Program-made: the position numbers and the translations under genes
Part shown: one piece after another, positions 27,673 through 36,433 of the stretch
How the letters are laid out: each line of letters begins with the position of its first letter
Position numbering within the stretch: the first letter of the stretch is position 1
Origin: Pelagerythrobacter marensis
GTDB lineage: Bacteria > Pseudomonadota > Alphaproteobacteria > Sphingomonadales > Sphingomonadaceae
Assembly (NCBI RefSeq): GCF_001028625.1
Contig: NZ_CP011805.1
Location: forward strand, 2,775,001-2,839,000
Length of the DNA stretch: 64,000 nt
Direction: 5' to 3'
Notes under the pieces: model-generated
Databases searched by the model: none
Seen by the model: the letters and a program-made list of their open reading frames with translations, nothing else
What the model was told of the DNA's origin: nothing

Positions 27673-27975
27673 CTACTGCCGGGTGCCTGGAATGGCAGGG
27701 CGTTCTTCCACCACTGCGCCCTTCGTGACCGTACCGGGCGCTGGGTCGCTTCCGCGCATTCCGCTCTGCGGAGCGACGATCCAGATGTTCGCCCCATCGG
27801 GATCGATCCGTTCGATCCGGCAGACGAACCGTTCGCCTTCGAACAGCTGGGCCCAGCGGCCTTGCGCTTCCCGGCCCGCGATCTTGAGAGCACCGGTGGC
27901 ATTTGCTGCCTCGAACTCGATTCGTTTGGCTACGCCGTGGCGATCGTCTTCGTAAATCAGCTTGTATGTCGTCAT
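27673..27975 (-). CDS. Hypothetical protein, 100 residues
   Basis: A small soluble protein with N-terminal strand block TTYKLIYEDDRHGVAKRIEFEA, then a short helix and a WAQLFEGERFVCRIERI strand pair, and a proline-rich tail. No family recognised. A strong GGAGG-type ribosome site lies before the ATG at 27975. It is convergent with rsmB. Confidence 0.65.
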   Translation of the reverse strand: MTTYKLIYEDDRHGVAKRIEFEAANATGALKIAGREAQGRWAQLFEGERFVCRIERIDPDGANIWIVAPQSGMRGSDPAPGTVTKGAVVEERPAIPGTRQ

Positions 27976-28255
27976 TCTCCCCCTCCTCTGGGGAGGATCT
28001 CGTTTCGGGTGGACGGGTGTTTCAGTCAGCGGCTCTTGTGACTGCCCTTGCGTGCGCTTTCGTGTAGCTGCTCCTGTCGCCTTTCGACATTTCTACGTCC
28101 TTCAAACTGCCCCGTCACAAGCAACGACCCGCCGTTTACGCAGGCCCAGCGAACGAGCGAGGAAATCGTTCCATTCGAAGAGCTTGCATAGGAAAAGTCC
28201 GCCTCGCCACGATTGGCGCGACGGGCTTTCCGGTGACGGTGGTGGTCTTAGGTGA
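27976..28255. other. Intergenic gap with no supported gene
   Basis: 280 bases between two minus-strand genes. The right part (28100-28200) reads on the minus strand as a short peptide-like block (KLFEWNDFLARSLGLRKRR) without a proper start or domain; it could be a decayed gene end or a dispersed repeat. No RNA fold was recognised. Confidence 0.3.
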
Positions 28256-29035
28256 CTAGCGTCGCGCCACCGCAACCAGGGCAGTTGAAGGCACCGGCAA
28301 GGTCTCGCGGCCATCCGCCATGCGCCGGATCTCAGCAACCACGGCAGCCTGTTCGCTATCGTTCAGCGCGGCCCAGTCGGGCGACATGCCGAACAGCTTT
28401 TCGGGCGCGTCCAGCGCGGCGACCTCAAGGGTGAAATCGTGCGTGATCTTCTCGATCGTGACGTCGGTATAGCCGGCGGCAATCATCTCTCGGGTAAAGT
28501 CGTCCGGATCGTTCAGGACCTGCAGGCCCGCGGGCATCGGCATCGGCTCGCGGTCGGGGAACAGCGTGCGGCATACCTGGCGGCACAGCAGGAACGTGGC
28601 TGCTCCGGTGTCTTCCCAGGTCGCCACGACGCCCGTGCCACCGGGGCGGGTCACCCGCGCCATCTCTGCCAGTCCCTTCCGCCAGTCGGGGAACATCATG
28701 ACCCCGAAGATCGAGAAGACCGCATCGAAAGTGCTGTCGGGGAGAGCAAGTTCCTGCCCGTCCATAACCGCCGTATCGACATTGGGCAGCGCCTTGGCGG
28801 CGATGGCAGCGACCATTCCGGGCGAGAAGTCGGTCGCCAGCACCTGCGCGCCTGTCCGCGCCGCGGCGAGCGCCAGCGCGCCGGTGCCCGCTGCGACATC
28901 CAGCACGCGGCTGTCTGGCCCCAGTGGCACGCGGGCGAGCGCCGTTTCGGCATATAGCGCGGTAAAGGGGTGGGCGGTCTTTTCGTATTGCTGCGCGGCA
29001 TCGTTCCAGTGGGCTGGATCTTCGTACTTCTGCAT
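28256..29035 (-). CDS. Class I SAM-dependent methyltransferase, substrate unknown
   Basis: 259 residues. The methyltransferase motif I is SRVLDVAAGTGALALAAA, followed by ATDFSPGM, and the post-I acidic block with DGQELALPDSTFDAVFSIFG, as in UbiE/Methyltransf_11 proteins. The start at 29035 is preferred over the ATG 12 codons upstream because AGGA and GAG lie just before it. A long inverted repeat overlaps the likely promoter. No neighbouring pathway gene tells the substrate. Confidence 0.82.
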   Translation of the reverse strand: MQKYEDPAHWNDAAQQYEKTAHPFTALYAETALARVPLGPDSRVLDVAAGTGALALAAARTGAQVLATDFSPGMVAAIAAKALPNVDTAVMDGQELALPDSTFDAVFSIFGVMMFPDWRKGLAEMARVTRPGGTGVVATWEDTGAATFLLCRQVCRTLFPDREPMPMPAGLQVLNDPDDFTREMIAAGYTDVTIEKITHDFTLEVAALDAPEKLFGMSPDWAALNDSEQAAVVAEIRRMADGRETLPVPSTALVAVARR

Positions 29036-29054
29036 CTCGATCTCTTTCCTTCGA

Positions 29055-29081
29055 ATCACGTAACATTGCATGTATCGTGAT
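29055..29081. promoter_or_regulatory. 27-base inverted repeat upstream of the methyltransferase gene
   Basis: Two 12-base arms (29055-29066 and 29070-29081) separated by TGC; 10 of 12 positions pair, including ATCACG with CGTGAT at the outside and ACAT with ATGT at the inside. It lies 20 bases upstream of the chosen start, the right place for a repressor site. Confidence 0.5.
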
Positions 29082-29167
29082 AGGGCAAGCGATGCAATTG
29101 GCTGCCGCCCGGGAAAAGCTCGGAATGCCGGTTGTCGGTGTGGGGGTTCTGTCGACCTGCCGGTCGG

Positions 29168-29734
29168 TCAGGCCTTGCCGTCCTTGAGCTTGGCGGCGAA
29201 GCTCTTGCGCAACTTCATCAGCTTGGGCGGAATCACGGCCAGGCAATAGGGGTTCCGCTGGCCTTCGCCTTCCCAGTATTCCTGATGATAGTCTTCGGCT
29301 GGGTACCAATCGGCAGTCTGCCGCCCCTGCGACAGGCCCTCTATGGTGGTCACCGCCTGCTGGCCTTCGTGTTCTGCGTTCCAGCGCGCGATCGCGGCTT
29401 TGGCTTGCGCGTTCTGGGCATCGTCGAGCGGGAAGATTGCGCTGCGATATTGCGTACCGACGTCGTTCCCCTGCCGGTTCAACTGCGTCGGATCGTGAGT
29501 GCCGAGGAAGACGTCATAGATTTCCGCCAGCGAGATCGCTTCGGGGTCGTAAGTCAGGCGTATCGCTTCGGCATGGCCGGTCTCTCCGCCGCAAACCTGC
29601 TTGTAGGTCGGGTTTGGCACCGTGCCGCCGATATATCCGCTTTCCACCGTCTCGACCCCGATCACGTCGCGAAAGACCGCTTCCGTGCACCAGAAACAGC
29701 CGCCGGCAACGATCGCCTGTTCGTTATTCGCCAT
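29168..29734 (-). CDS. msrA: Peptide-methionine (S)-S-oxide reductase
   Basis: 188 residues from the ATG at 29734. Catalytic block is GGCFWCTEAVF, then GYIGGTVPNPTYKQVCGGETGHAEAIRLTYDP, TQLNRQGNDVGTQYRSAIF and AEDYHQEYW. It reduces the S-epimer of methionine sulfoxide. An ATG three codons earlier is so close to the AAGGAG ribosome site (one base) that the inner start is more likely. It complements msrB at 13.9 kb. Confidence 0.93.
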   Translation of the reverse strand: MANNEQAIVAGGCFWCTEAVFRDVIGVETVESGYIGGTVPNPTYKQVCGGETGHAEAIRLTYDPEAISLAEIYDVFLGTHDPTQLNRQGNDVGTQYRSAIFPLDDAQNAQAKAAIARWNAEHEGQQAVTTIEGLSQGRQTADWYPAEDYHQEYWEGEGQRNPYCLAVIPPKLMKLRKSFAAKLKDGKA

Positions 29735-29838
29735 AGTCGCCATTCTCCTTTGCCTGCGGAGATAGGAAGCGCGGTCGTGCTTGTCATCGGCGGCGGGCGG
29801 CGTAGAGTGGCTGGCCTGCCGCCGATGGAGAGAATCCC

Positions 29839-30669
29839 ATGCGTTACCTGCTTGCCGCCGCCGCTTCGCTTGCCGTTTCCACGCTCGCCGTTCCAGGTCT
29901 GGCGCAGGACCAGGGCGGCAGCGAACATAGCGCAGCGATCGAACACGCTATTGCCGACGCAAATCGTGATGACGACCGCGCGCGGGATGAATTCCGCCAT
30001 CCTGCGGAAACGCTCGCGTTCTTCGAAATCGCTCCGGACATGAAGGTCGGTGAATTCGTTTCCGGCGGCGGGTGGTACTCGCGCGTGCTGGGCAACTATC
30101 TGGGTGATACGGGCCAGTTGACCGGTCTCTATTTCACCCCGGACTCCGGCCCTTTCGATGCCGATGCCCAGGCCAACATGCGCAAGAGCGCCGCCGATTT
30201 TCCGGCCAAGGCTGCGGGCTGGACCGGGAAGCCGGAAGCAAGTTTCGCCGGGTTCACGCTCGATACCGTCCCCGAGGAGGAGAATGGTACTTTCGATCGC
30301 GTGCTGGTGATCCGCATGCTGCATAACATGATGCGCTGGAACAATGCCGACAGCGAATTGAAGGCGATGCGCGAACTGCTCAAGCCCGATGGGATGCTCG
30401 GTATCGTCCAGCATCGGGCCAAGGCCGATGCACCGGCCGACTATACCGATGGCAACAAGGGCTATCTCCGGCAGGACGATGTCGTCGGCTTCGTCGAGGC
30501 GCTCGGTTTCGAACTGGTCGGATCGAGCGAGATCAACGCCAATCCCAACGACAGCGCGGATCATCCGAAGGGCGTTTGGGAAATGCCGCCGACGCTGGCG
30601 ACCAAGCGTGAAGAGCTTGAGAACCTCGGCGAAAGCGACCGGATGACCCTGCTGTTCCGCAAGCGCTGA
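29839..30669 (+). CDS. Exported SAM-methyltransferase-fold protein
   Basis: 276 residues. A clear signal peptide (about 1-22, ending GLAQ) precedes a methyltransferase-like fold: motif I appears as VGEFVSGGGWYSRVLGNYLG, then a hydrophobic strand and FDRVLVIRMLHNMMRWNN, then MRELLKPDGMLGIVQHRA. This matches a group of predicted methyltransferases (COG4798-like) that carry signal peptides. SAM is not expected outside the cytoplasm, so either the protein stays inside, binds another ligand, or is membrane tethered. Confidence 0.75.
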   Translation: MRYLLAAAASLAVSTLAVPGLAQDQGGSEHSAAIEHAIADANRDDDRARDEFRHPAETLAFFEIAPDMKVGEFVSGGGWYSRVLGNYLGDTGQLTGLYFTPDSGPFDADAQANMRKSAADFPAKAAGWTGKPEASFAGFTLDTVPEEENGTFDRVLVIRMLHNMMRWNNADSELKAMRELLKPDGMLGIVQHRAKADAPADYTDGNKGYLRQDDVVGFVEALGFELVGSSEINANPNDSADHPKGVWEMPPTLATKREELENLGESDRMTLLFRKR

Positions 30670-30712
30670 ACCCGGCGTGGACTTCGCGCAGGCGCGCCGG
30701 TAATTGGCGGGC

Positions 30713-31564
30713 ATGAGCGAAATCACCGTATCCGCGTTGCAGCTCGACCTGTCATCGGGCGACGAGCGGACCAATATCGATGCCGTATCCGCACTGGTGG
30801 AACGGGCCGCGAGCGAGGGCGCGCAGGTGATCCTGCCGCCCGAGCTGTTTTCAGGCCCCTATTTCTGCAAGGTGGAGGACGAGGCGCTGTTCGCGCTGGC
30901 CCGCCCTACGACGCAGCACCCATCGGTCGCCGCGATGCAGGCGCTCGCCGGCAAGCTGAAGGTTGCGATCCCGACCAGCTTCTTCGAGCGTGACGGCCAT
31001 CACTATTACAACACGCTGGCGATGATCGGCCCCGATGGGGAAATCATGGGCACATATCGCAAAAGCCATATCCCCGACGGCCCCGGGTATGAGGAGAAGT
31101 ATTACTTCCGCCCGGGCAACGACGGGTTCAAGGTGTGGGACGTGTTTGGCACCCGTATCGGCGTCGGCATTTGCTGGGACCAGTGGTATCCTGAAAGCGC
31201 GCGGGTCATGGCGTTGATGGGGGCCGAGCTTCTGTTCTATCCCACCGCGATCGGCTCCGAACCTTATGACACCGATCTCGATACCAGCCGCATGTGGCGC
31301 CGGGCCATGCTTGGCCACGCCGTGTCGAACTGCATGCCGGTGATCGCCGCAAACCGCATCGGTGACGAGGACGGGCAGGAATTCTACGGCCACAGCTTCA
31401 TCACTGACGAGTGGGGCGATATGGTGCAGGAATTCGGCGCCGGCGAAAGCGGGGCGCTCGTCGCCACGATCGACCTCGCACGCGCCGCGCGACACCGCGC
31501 GGGGATGGGCTTCTTCCGCGACCGCCGGCCGCAGCTCTATGGCCGCATCTGCGAGGACGTGTGA
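30713..31564 (+). CDS. aguB: N-carbamoylputrescine amidase
   Basis: 283 residues. Carbon-nitrogen hydrolase of the nitrilase superfamily with the catalytic triad Glu44 (LPPELFSG), Lys117 (TYRKSHIPDGPGYEEKYYF) and Cys154 (GICWDQWYPESAR). It converts N-carbamoylputrescine to putrescine in the agmatine route. The partner agmatine deiminase gene (aguA) is not in the window. The folK GTG overlaps its stop (GTGA), so the two are translated together. Confidence 0.92.
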   Translation: MSEITVSALQLDLSSGDERTNIDAVSALVERAASEGAQVILPPELFSGPYFCKVEDEALFALARPTTQHPSVAAMQALAGKLKVAIPTSFFERDGHHYYNTLAMIGPDGEIMGTYRKSHIPDGPGYEEKYYFRPGNDGFKVWDVFGTRIGVGICWDQWYPESARVMALMGAELLFYPTAIGSEPYDTDLDTSRMWRRAMLGHAVSNCMPVIAANRIGDEDGQEFYGHSFITDEWGDMVQEFGAGESGALVATIDLARAARHRAGMGFFRDRRPQLYGRICEDV

Positions 31565-32067
31565 CCTTAAGCGCCGGGCGTCATCGCTATCTGGTCGCGC
31601 TCGGTTCCAACATGCGTCATCCTTTCCACGGATCGCCGCGCATGGTGATCGAGGCCGCCTTCGCTGCCCTGACCGCGCGCTTCGATGTGGAGGCTGCCTC
31701 GCGCATAGTATCCACCGCGCCGCTCGGCCCCTCGCACAGGCGCTATGCGAACGCTGCCGCCGTTGTCGGGACGGACATGGTGCCACTCGACACCCTGGCC
31801 GCATTGCAGGCGATCGAGCGTGAGTTTGGCCGGCGTCGCCGCGGACAGCGATGGAGCGCGCGAGTGCTGGACCTCGATCTGATATTGTGGAGCGGTGGTC
31901 CGTTTGCGGAGCCGCACCTGCAAATTCCCCACCCTGCCTTTCGCGAGCGGGAATTCGTGCTGGAACCCGCAAGCGATGTCGCGCCGCATTGGCGCGATCC
32001 CGAAACTGGCCTTTCGCTGCGACAGCTCCATGCCCGCTTGACCCGGCCGCGCGCCCTGCCTAGGTGA
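31561..32067 (+). CDS. folK: 2-amino-4-hydroxy-6-hydroxymethyldihydropteridine diphosphokinase
   Basis: 168 residues from the GTG at 31561. Folate biosynthesis. Blocks are YLVALGSN at the start, SRIVSTAPLGPSHRRYANAA in the pterin-binding region, and GRRRRGQRWSARVLDLDLIL, the HPPK signature carrying the Mg-binding Asp pair. The GTG lies in a 4-base overlap with aguB. tRNA-Lys follows 25 bases after the stop. Confidence 0.92.
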   Translation: MTLSAGRHRYLVALGSNMRHPFHGSPRMVIEAAFAALTARFDVEAASRIVSTAPLGPSHRRYANAAAVVGTDMVPLDTLAALQAIEREFGRRRRGQRWSARVLDLDLILWSGGPFAEPHLQIPHPAFREREFVLEPASDVAPHWRDPETGLSLRQLHARLTRPRALPR

Positions 32068-32091
32068 GCCGCCTCGACACAACGTGTCCGT

Positions 32092-32167
32092 GGGCCCTTA
32101 GCTCAGTCGGTAGAGCAACTGACTTTTAATCAGTAGGTCGCTGGTTCGAACCCAGCAGGGCTCACCA
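32092..32167 (+). tRNA. tRNA-Lys (TTT)
   Basis: 76-base cloverleaf with encoded CCA. The acceptor GGGCCCT pairs with AGGGCTC (one G-U), D arm GCTC/GAGC, anticodon stem ACTGA/TCAGT around loop CTTTTAA with anticodon TTT at 32125-32127, and T arm CTGG/CCAG around TTCGAAC. Confidence 0.97.
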
Positions 32168-32328
32168 CCTCCGAAAAGCTGCATATTCTCGGTCCGAGCT
32201 GCGCGGGGGCGTGGTTCGTGTGGAAGCTTGCGCTCCGGCTTGGCAGTCGAACGGAGCCTTGCGGTTTCGGGTCTGCGGAGCTGTAGCGACCGCCTGGAAT
32301 AGCACGGCAAGTTCTCTTCTGCGTTGAA

Positions 32329-32384
32329 TTGGTATGACAGAAATCAAATATCAAATATCAAAAATTGGTTGACATAAAAGGTCG
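32329..32384 (+). promoter_or_regulatory. Regulatory region of the TonB receptor gene with tandem heptamers
   Basis: Contains three head-to-tail copies of a 7-base unit (ATCAAAT, ATCAAAT, ATCAAAA at 32343-32363) flanked on each side by a related block: ATTGGTATGACAGAAA on the left and ATTGGTTGACATAAAA on the right. The right block includes TTGACA, a good -35 hexamer. The left block holds TTGGTAT, a half of the TTGGTATACCAA site known for hexuronate-type GntR regulators. Confidence 0.5.
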
Positions 32385-32425
32385 GCCCGGTATCCCCGCC
32401 GAACAGAACAACATGGGAGGGGAAA

Positions 32426-35308
32426 TTGACGATCTTCACAGCATATTTGCGCGCCGAATCCGGCTTGGGACTGGCATCGCGCCTGCTGCAGGGGTGTGCC
32501 GTTTGCGCGATCGCTTTGCCGATCGCCGCTCACGCTCAGGACGTTGGCCAGGCCGAGAAACAGGCCGGCGACGTCGCTGTCGAGGAAGAGAATGTCATCG
32601 TCGTTTCCGGCCTTCGACAGACGATCCGCGATTCGATCGAAACCAAACGCGCGGCCACTGCAATCGTGGACGCGCTGTCGGCCGATGACATCGGCGATAT
32701 TCCGGCGATCTCGGTCGGACAGGCGATTCAGACCATTACCGGCGCCACGACCCACCGCGAAAAGGGCGATGCCTCCGAGATCGCGCTCCGCGGCCTTGGC
32801 CCGTTCCTCAGCAATGCGACCTTCAACGGGCGCGAAGCATCGAACGGTAGCGGCGACCGGTCGGTCAACTTCAACCAGTTTCCATCGGAACTGATCAACC
32901 AGATCACGATCTACAAATCGCAACAGGCCAGCCTGGTCGAAGGCGGTGTCGCCGGCACAATCGAGTTAGGCACCCTGCGGCCGCTCGATTTTGGCCGGAC
33001 TCGGCTGCAGGGCGAGATCAAGGTCAACTACAATCCCTACCAGGATCGGATCGTTGGCGATGGGGGTATGGGCTGGCGTGGAACCGTCAGCTACGTGGAC
33101 CAGTTCGAGCTTGGCGATCTGGGCGATTTCGGTGTCTCGATTGGCTATCAACGCCAGCGCACTTCCAATCCCGAAGAGACGATGGCGGGCAGTTCCACCT
33201 GGCGCGCGTGCGATGACTCGATCACCGTGTCCGGCGTTTGCCAGGAAGTTTCAAATGCAGAAGCCAATGCCGGCACGCCGTTCTACATCGTTCCCAACGC
33301 CCTGGTGTTCCGCCAGATCAGTGAAGAAGACGAACGCGATGCGGTCTTCGGTGCCATTCAGTGGCAACCTTCGCCCACGGTCGAAATCAATTTCGATGTG
33401 CAGTATTCCGATCGCTACATCAATGAAGATCGGAGCGATCTGAACTTCTCCGAACTGCCCCTGGCGTTGCAGAACCGTGAAGTCGATCCGGCTGGGTTCC
33501 TGCGTTATGTGGAGGGTGCCTCTTCACTTGAATCGACCTCCACGCTGCAGGAAAGAACGGAGGAGTATCTTGGCGGCGGGCTGGAGATCGCTATCGACGT
33601 GTCCGATCGCTTGCGGATAGTGGGCGACGTTTCCTATTCGGATACGCGCCGTCTCGACACGGTTCGCAGCACCCGCTTGCGTACCGACGCGCTCGATATC
33701 TATGGCAATCCGACCCCGGTCGGGAACCAGCGTGTTTTTTACACCTACGACGCGCGCGATTCTTTTGCGCCGGTGTTCACTATCGATCCACGCTTCGATC
33801 TCGACGACTGGTCGCTGTTCAGTGATGACGCTCGTCTGCGCCGTGACGAGCGGGAGCGGAACAACACGATCTGGGCCGGTCGCTTTGACGCCACCTACGA
33901 ACTTGACGGCTTCCTTTCAGCGGTGCACGCCGGTGTGCGCTACAGCCAGCAGACTTACGCCGATCACACCGATCGGGTAGAATTCTCACAAGGCGATCGC
34001 GACGTTGATCGTGAAGTGAACCTCGCTTGCAGGAGACAGTTCCCGCAGCGCGATTTCCTCAGCAATGCGCCGGGTGAGCAGTTCTCGAGCTGGGCTACCT
34101 TCGATCCGGTCTGCCTGTTCCGTGAGTATCTCGGAACGGAAGATCCGGGCCCCAACGACGATCTGCGGAGCATCGCCAACGCCGATGTGAGCGAAGATGT
34201 CTGGGCCGGGTACGTCATGGCCGAGTACGAGCACGAACTGGGCGCGATGCCGATCCGTGGCAACTTCGGCGTGCGCGTGGTCAACACAGCCGTCACTTCG
34301 CGTGGGTTGCGCAGCGGTCTGGACGTGATCGACAATGGCGATGGTACTATCCGGCTCGAAGAAACCGGAGATTACGAAGATGTGGTGATCAAGCACGACA
34401 CCACGCGCATCCTCCCGAGCGCGAATGCGATCTTCGAAGTCGCCCCTGACGTTCAGGTCCGCGCCGCAGTTTACCGCGCAATGTCCCGGCCAGCGCCGAG
34501 CGCGTTGACGGCCGGGCGGTCCATTCAACTGGAGGACGGGACGGCGTTCACCGACGTGGCCGATGCAATCCGTGGCATCCAGGCGTCGGGTAGTCCACGG
34601 CTGGAACCGCTGATGTCGTGGAACGGCGATCTGGCACTGGAATGGTATCCCAATGCCGATACGATCCTGTCTGGTACGCTGTACTACAAGAAGTTCTCCG
34701 GCGGATTCCAGCCGGTCGTGTTCGACGAGGATTTCACGATCGACGGGCAAACCGCCAGTGTGCCCGTCACGCAGACTCGCAACAGCGACGACAAATCACG
34801 CATCTACGGTCTCGAGATTACAGCGGCGACGCGGTTCTCGTTCCTACCGGCCCCGCTTGACGGGCTTGGTACGAAAATCAGTTACAACTACGCCAATTCC
34901 GATTTCGAAACCCACGACGTTCGGCTCGGCGACATATACGACCCGGAAACCGAAACCGTGGAACCCGGCATTATCCCCCCGGCGAACATCTCTGGATATT
35001 CGAAGCACGTGCTGTCGGCACAGGTCTATTACGACATCGGGCCGGTCAACCTGCAGGGTATCTACAATTACCGTTCGCAGTATTTCCAAGATTTCGTGGG
35101 CGGGAATGCGCAACTTCGCTACGTGGCTGGCAATGAGACGTTCGATCTTCGCGCATCGATCGATCTTATGCGTGGGGTGTCGCTGCGTCTCGAAGCGCTC
35201 AACATCTTCAACGAGCCGAAGATCACCTACATGCCGGTGGTCGGCAGCACCCGGCAGTATCACTATTACGGGTCGAAGTACTTCCTCGGCCTGCGCGTGA
35301 AGATGTGA
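32426..35308 (+). CDS. TonB-dependent receptor (TonB-Xanth-Caul type)
   Basis: 960 residues. Outer-membrane transporter energised by TonB. Signal peptide ends near AHAQ (residue 39), the TonB box is ENVIVVSG (about 55-62), the plug domain includes ASEIALRGLGPFLSNATFNG, and the barrel ends with an aromatic strand (FLGLRVKM). The start is a TTG at 32426 backed by GGGAGGGG. The plug pattern (PSELINQITIYKSQQASLVEGG) is that of the group linked to plant and algal polysaccharide uptake. The esterase gene follows at once, and a PL7 lyase lies opposite, so oligosaccharide import is the likely role. Confidence 0.9.
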   Translation: MTIFTAYLRAESGLGLASRLLQGCAVCAIALPIAAHAQDVGQAEKQAGDVAVEEENVIVVSGLRQTIRDSIETKRAATAIVDALSADDIGDIPAISVGQAIQTITGATTHREKGDASEIALRGLGPFLSNATFNGREASNGSGDRSVNFNQFPSELINQITIYKSQQASLVEGGVAGTIELGTLRPLDFGRTRLQGEIKVNYNPYQDRIVGDGGMGWRGTVSYVDQFELGDLGDFGVSIGYQRQRTSNPEETMAGSSTWRACDDSITVSGVCQEVSNAEANAGTPFYIVPNALVFRQISEEDERDAVFGAIQWQPSPTVEINFDVQYSDRYINEDRSDLNFSELPLALQNREVDPAGFLRYVEGASSLESTSTLQERTEEYLGGGLEIAIDVSDRLRIVGDVSYSDTRRLDTVRSTRLRTDALDIYGNPTPVGNQRVFYTYDARDSFAPVFTIDPRFDLDDWSLFSDDARLRRDERERNNTIWAGRFDATYELDGFLSAVHAGVRYSQQTYADHTDRVEFSQGDRDVDREVNLACRRQFPQRDFLSNAPGEQFSSWATFDPVCLFREYLGTEDPGPNDDLRSIANADVSEDVWAGYVMAEYEHELGAMPIRGNFGVRVVNTAVTSRGLRSGLDVIDNGDGTIRLEETGDYEDVVIKHDTTRILPSANAIFEVAPDVQVRAAVYRAMSRPAPSALTAGRSIQLEDGTAFTDVADAIRGIQASGSPRLEPLMSWNGDLALEWYPNADTILSGTLYYKKFSGGFQPVVFDEDFTIDGQTASVPVTQTRNSDDKSRIYGLEITAATRFSFLPAPLDGLGTKISYNYANSDFETHDVRLGDIYDPETETVEPGIIPPANISGYSKHVLSAQVYYDIGPVNLQGIYNYRSQYFQDFVGGNAQLRYVAGNETFDLRASIDLMRGVSLRLEALNIFNEPKITYMPVVGSTRQYHYYGSKYFLGLRVKM

Positions 35309-35316
35309 GGCGGGTG

Positions 35317-36273
35317 ATGATCAGACGGCGAACGATGATGTCGAACAGTGTTCCTTTAGCCAAGGACAGGGCGAGCCGTGCGTTGCCGTCTCTCATGGGC
35401 CCCGTCGCGCTTGCCGCGACGTTGGCTTTCGCAACTGCCCCTGAAAGGACACTGGCCGAAACGCGGCAGTCCACCGAGCCTTCGCAGATTTACGAGGACG
35501 TAGTGTATCGTTCGGCGGATGGCGTCGATCTGCACCTGAACGTCTATCTCGCCCCGCGATCCTCTGAACAGCCCGCCCCGGTCGTCGTCTACTTTCATGG
35601 CGGCGGCTGGGCACGCGGCCAACGGCCGGAAAGCTGGGGCGGGTTCAGGACATTCCTGTCGGCCGGGTTTTCGGTCGTCACGGTTCAGTATCGCCTATCC
35701 GGGCAGGCGCCGGCCCCGGCGGCCGTTCAGGATGCGCGCTGTGCAATCCACTGGATCGGGCAGCAGGCGGAAGAATATGCCTTCGATCCTGAGAGAATCG
35801 TGGCCTATGGCACGTCTGCCGGAGGGCACCTTGCGCTAATGGCGGGATATCTGTCCGATGACGACGGTGTTGACGTCGAGGAATGTCGCGGCGCGCCTGA
35901 AATTGCTGCGGTCCTCGACTTTTATGGCCCGACCGAACTTACCAGGATCAAGCGCGGCAACGCCGGCAGACATCCCAGTGTCGTGCGATGGGTGGGCGAC
36001 TATCCCGGGGCAGAGGCGATGGACGCGGCGATGTCTCCTGCGCGATACGTAGGTGGCGATACACCGCCGACATTCGTGGTTCATGGCGACCAGGATGAGG
36101 TTGTCCCGCTTTCCCAGTCATCACTCCTTGTCAAGCAACTGCAACAGGCAGGGGTCGCAGTGGAACTGTTCACGGTTCCAGGCGGAGGGCATGGGAAATT
36201 CGACGCAGCAACCAAGAGCGAGATCTTTGCCAGGGCGCTGCGTTTCGTCCGTTCACGTGGAATCATCGAATAG
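35317..36273 (+). CDS. Exported alpha/beta hydrolase (esterase/lipase, BD-FAE-like)
   Basis: 318 residues. Long basic N-terminus with a hydrophobic segment (about 20-41) consistent with export. The alpha/beta-hydrolase hallmarks are VYFHGGGWARG for the oxyanion hole, YGTSAGGHLALMAG with the nucleophile Ser, HGDQDEVVP with the Asp, and GGGHGKFD with the His. The start ATG at 35317 is supported by GAGG; a GTG at 35305 overlapping the receptor stop is the alternative. Placed after a carbohydrate TonB receptor, it may remove acetyl or other esters from the incoming glycan (inference). Confidence 0.85.
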   Translation: MIRRRTMMSNSVPLAKDRASRALPSLMGPVALAATLAFATAPERTLAETRQSTEPSQIYEDVVYRSADGVDLHLNVYLAPRSSEQPAPVVVYFHGGGWARGQRPESWGGFRTFLSAGFSVVTVQYRLSGQAPAPAAVQDARCAIHWIGQQAEEYAFDPERIVAYGTSAGGHLALMAGYLSDDDGVDVEECRGAPEIAAVLDFYGPTELTRIKRGNAGRHPSVVRWVGDYPGAEAMDAAMSPARYVGGDTPPTFVVHGDQDEVVPLSQSSLLVKQLQQAGVAVELFTVPGGGHGKFDAATKSEIFARALRFVRSRGIIE

Positions 36274-36382
36274 CTGGTTAGTGCCGCGTACGACTGCGTT
36301 CGGGAACAGCGGGCATCGGTCGTTCGGCCCCGCTGCTTCGCGCTCCGGTGAGCAGACTTTCACGCAGTCGACATGTCCTGCT

Positions 36383-36418
36383 GGCCAGGTTCGCCGGGGG
36401 TACCCGACGGACCTGGCC
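36383..36418. terminator. Strong hairpin between the esterase and the PL7 lyase genes
   Basis: Arms of 16 bases (36383-36398 and 36403-36418) pair at 14 of 16 positions around a GGTA loop; outer parts are GGCCAGGT and ACCTGGCC. It lies 15 bases from the lyase stop and 110 from the esterase stop, the place for a shared terminator of two convergent genes, though there is no T-run. Confidence 0.55.
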
Positions 36419-36433
36419 CAATCCGCATGACTG

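Noticed and set aside
28102..28338. 78-residue minus-strand reading frame
   Set aside because: It overlaps the end of the methyltransferase gene in another frame and has no ribosome site or domain.
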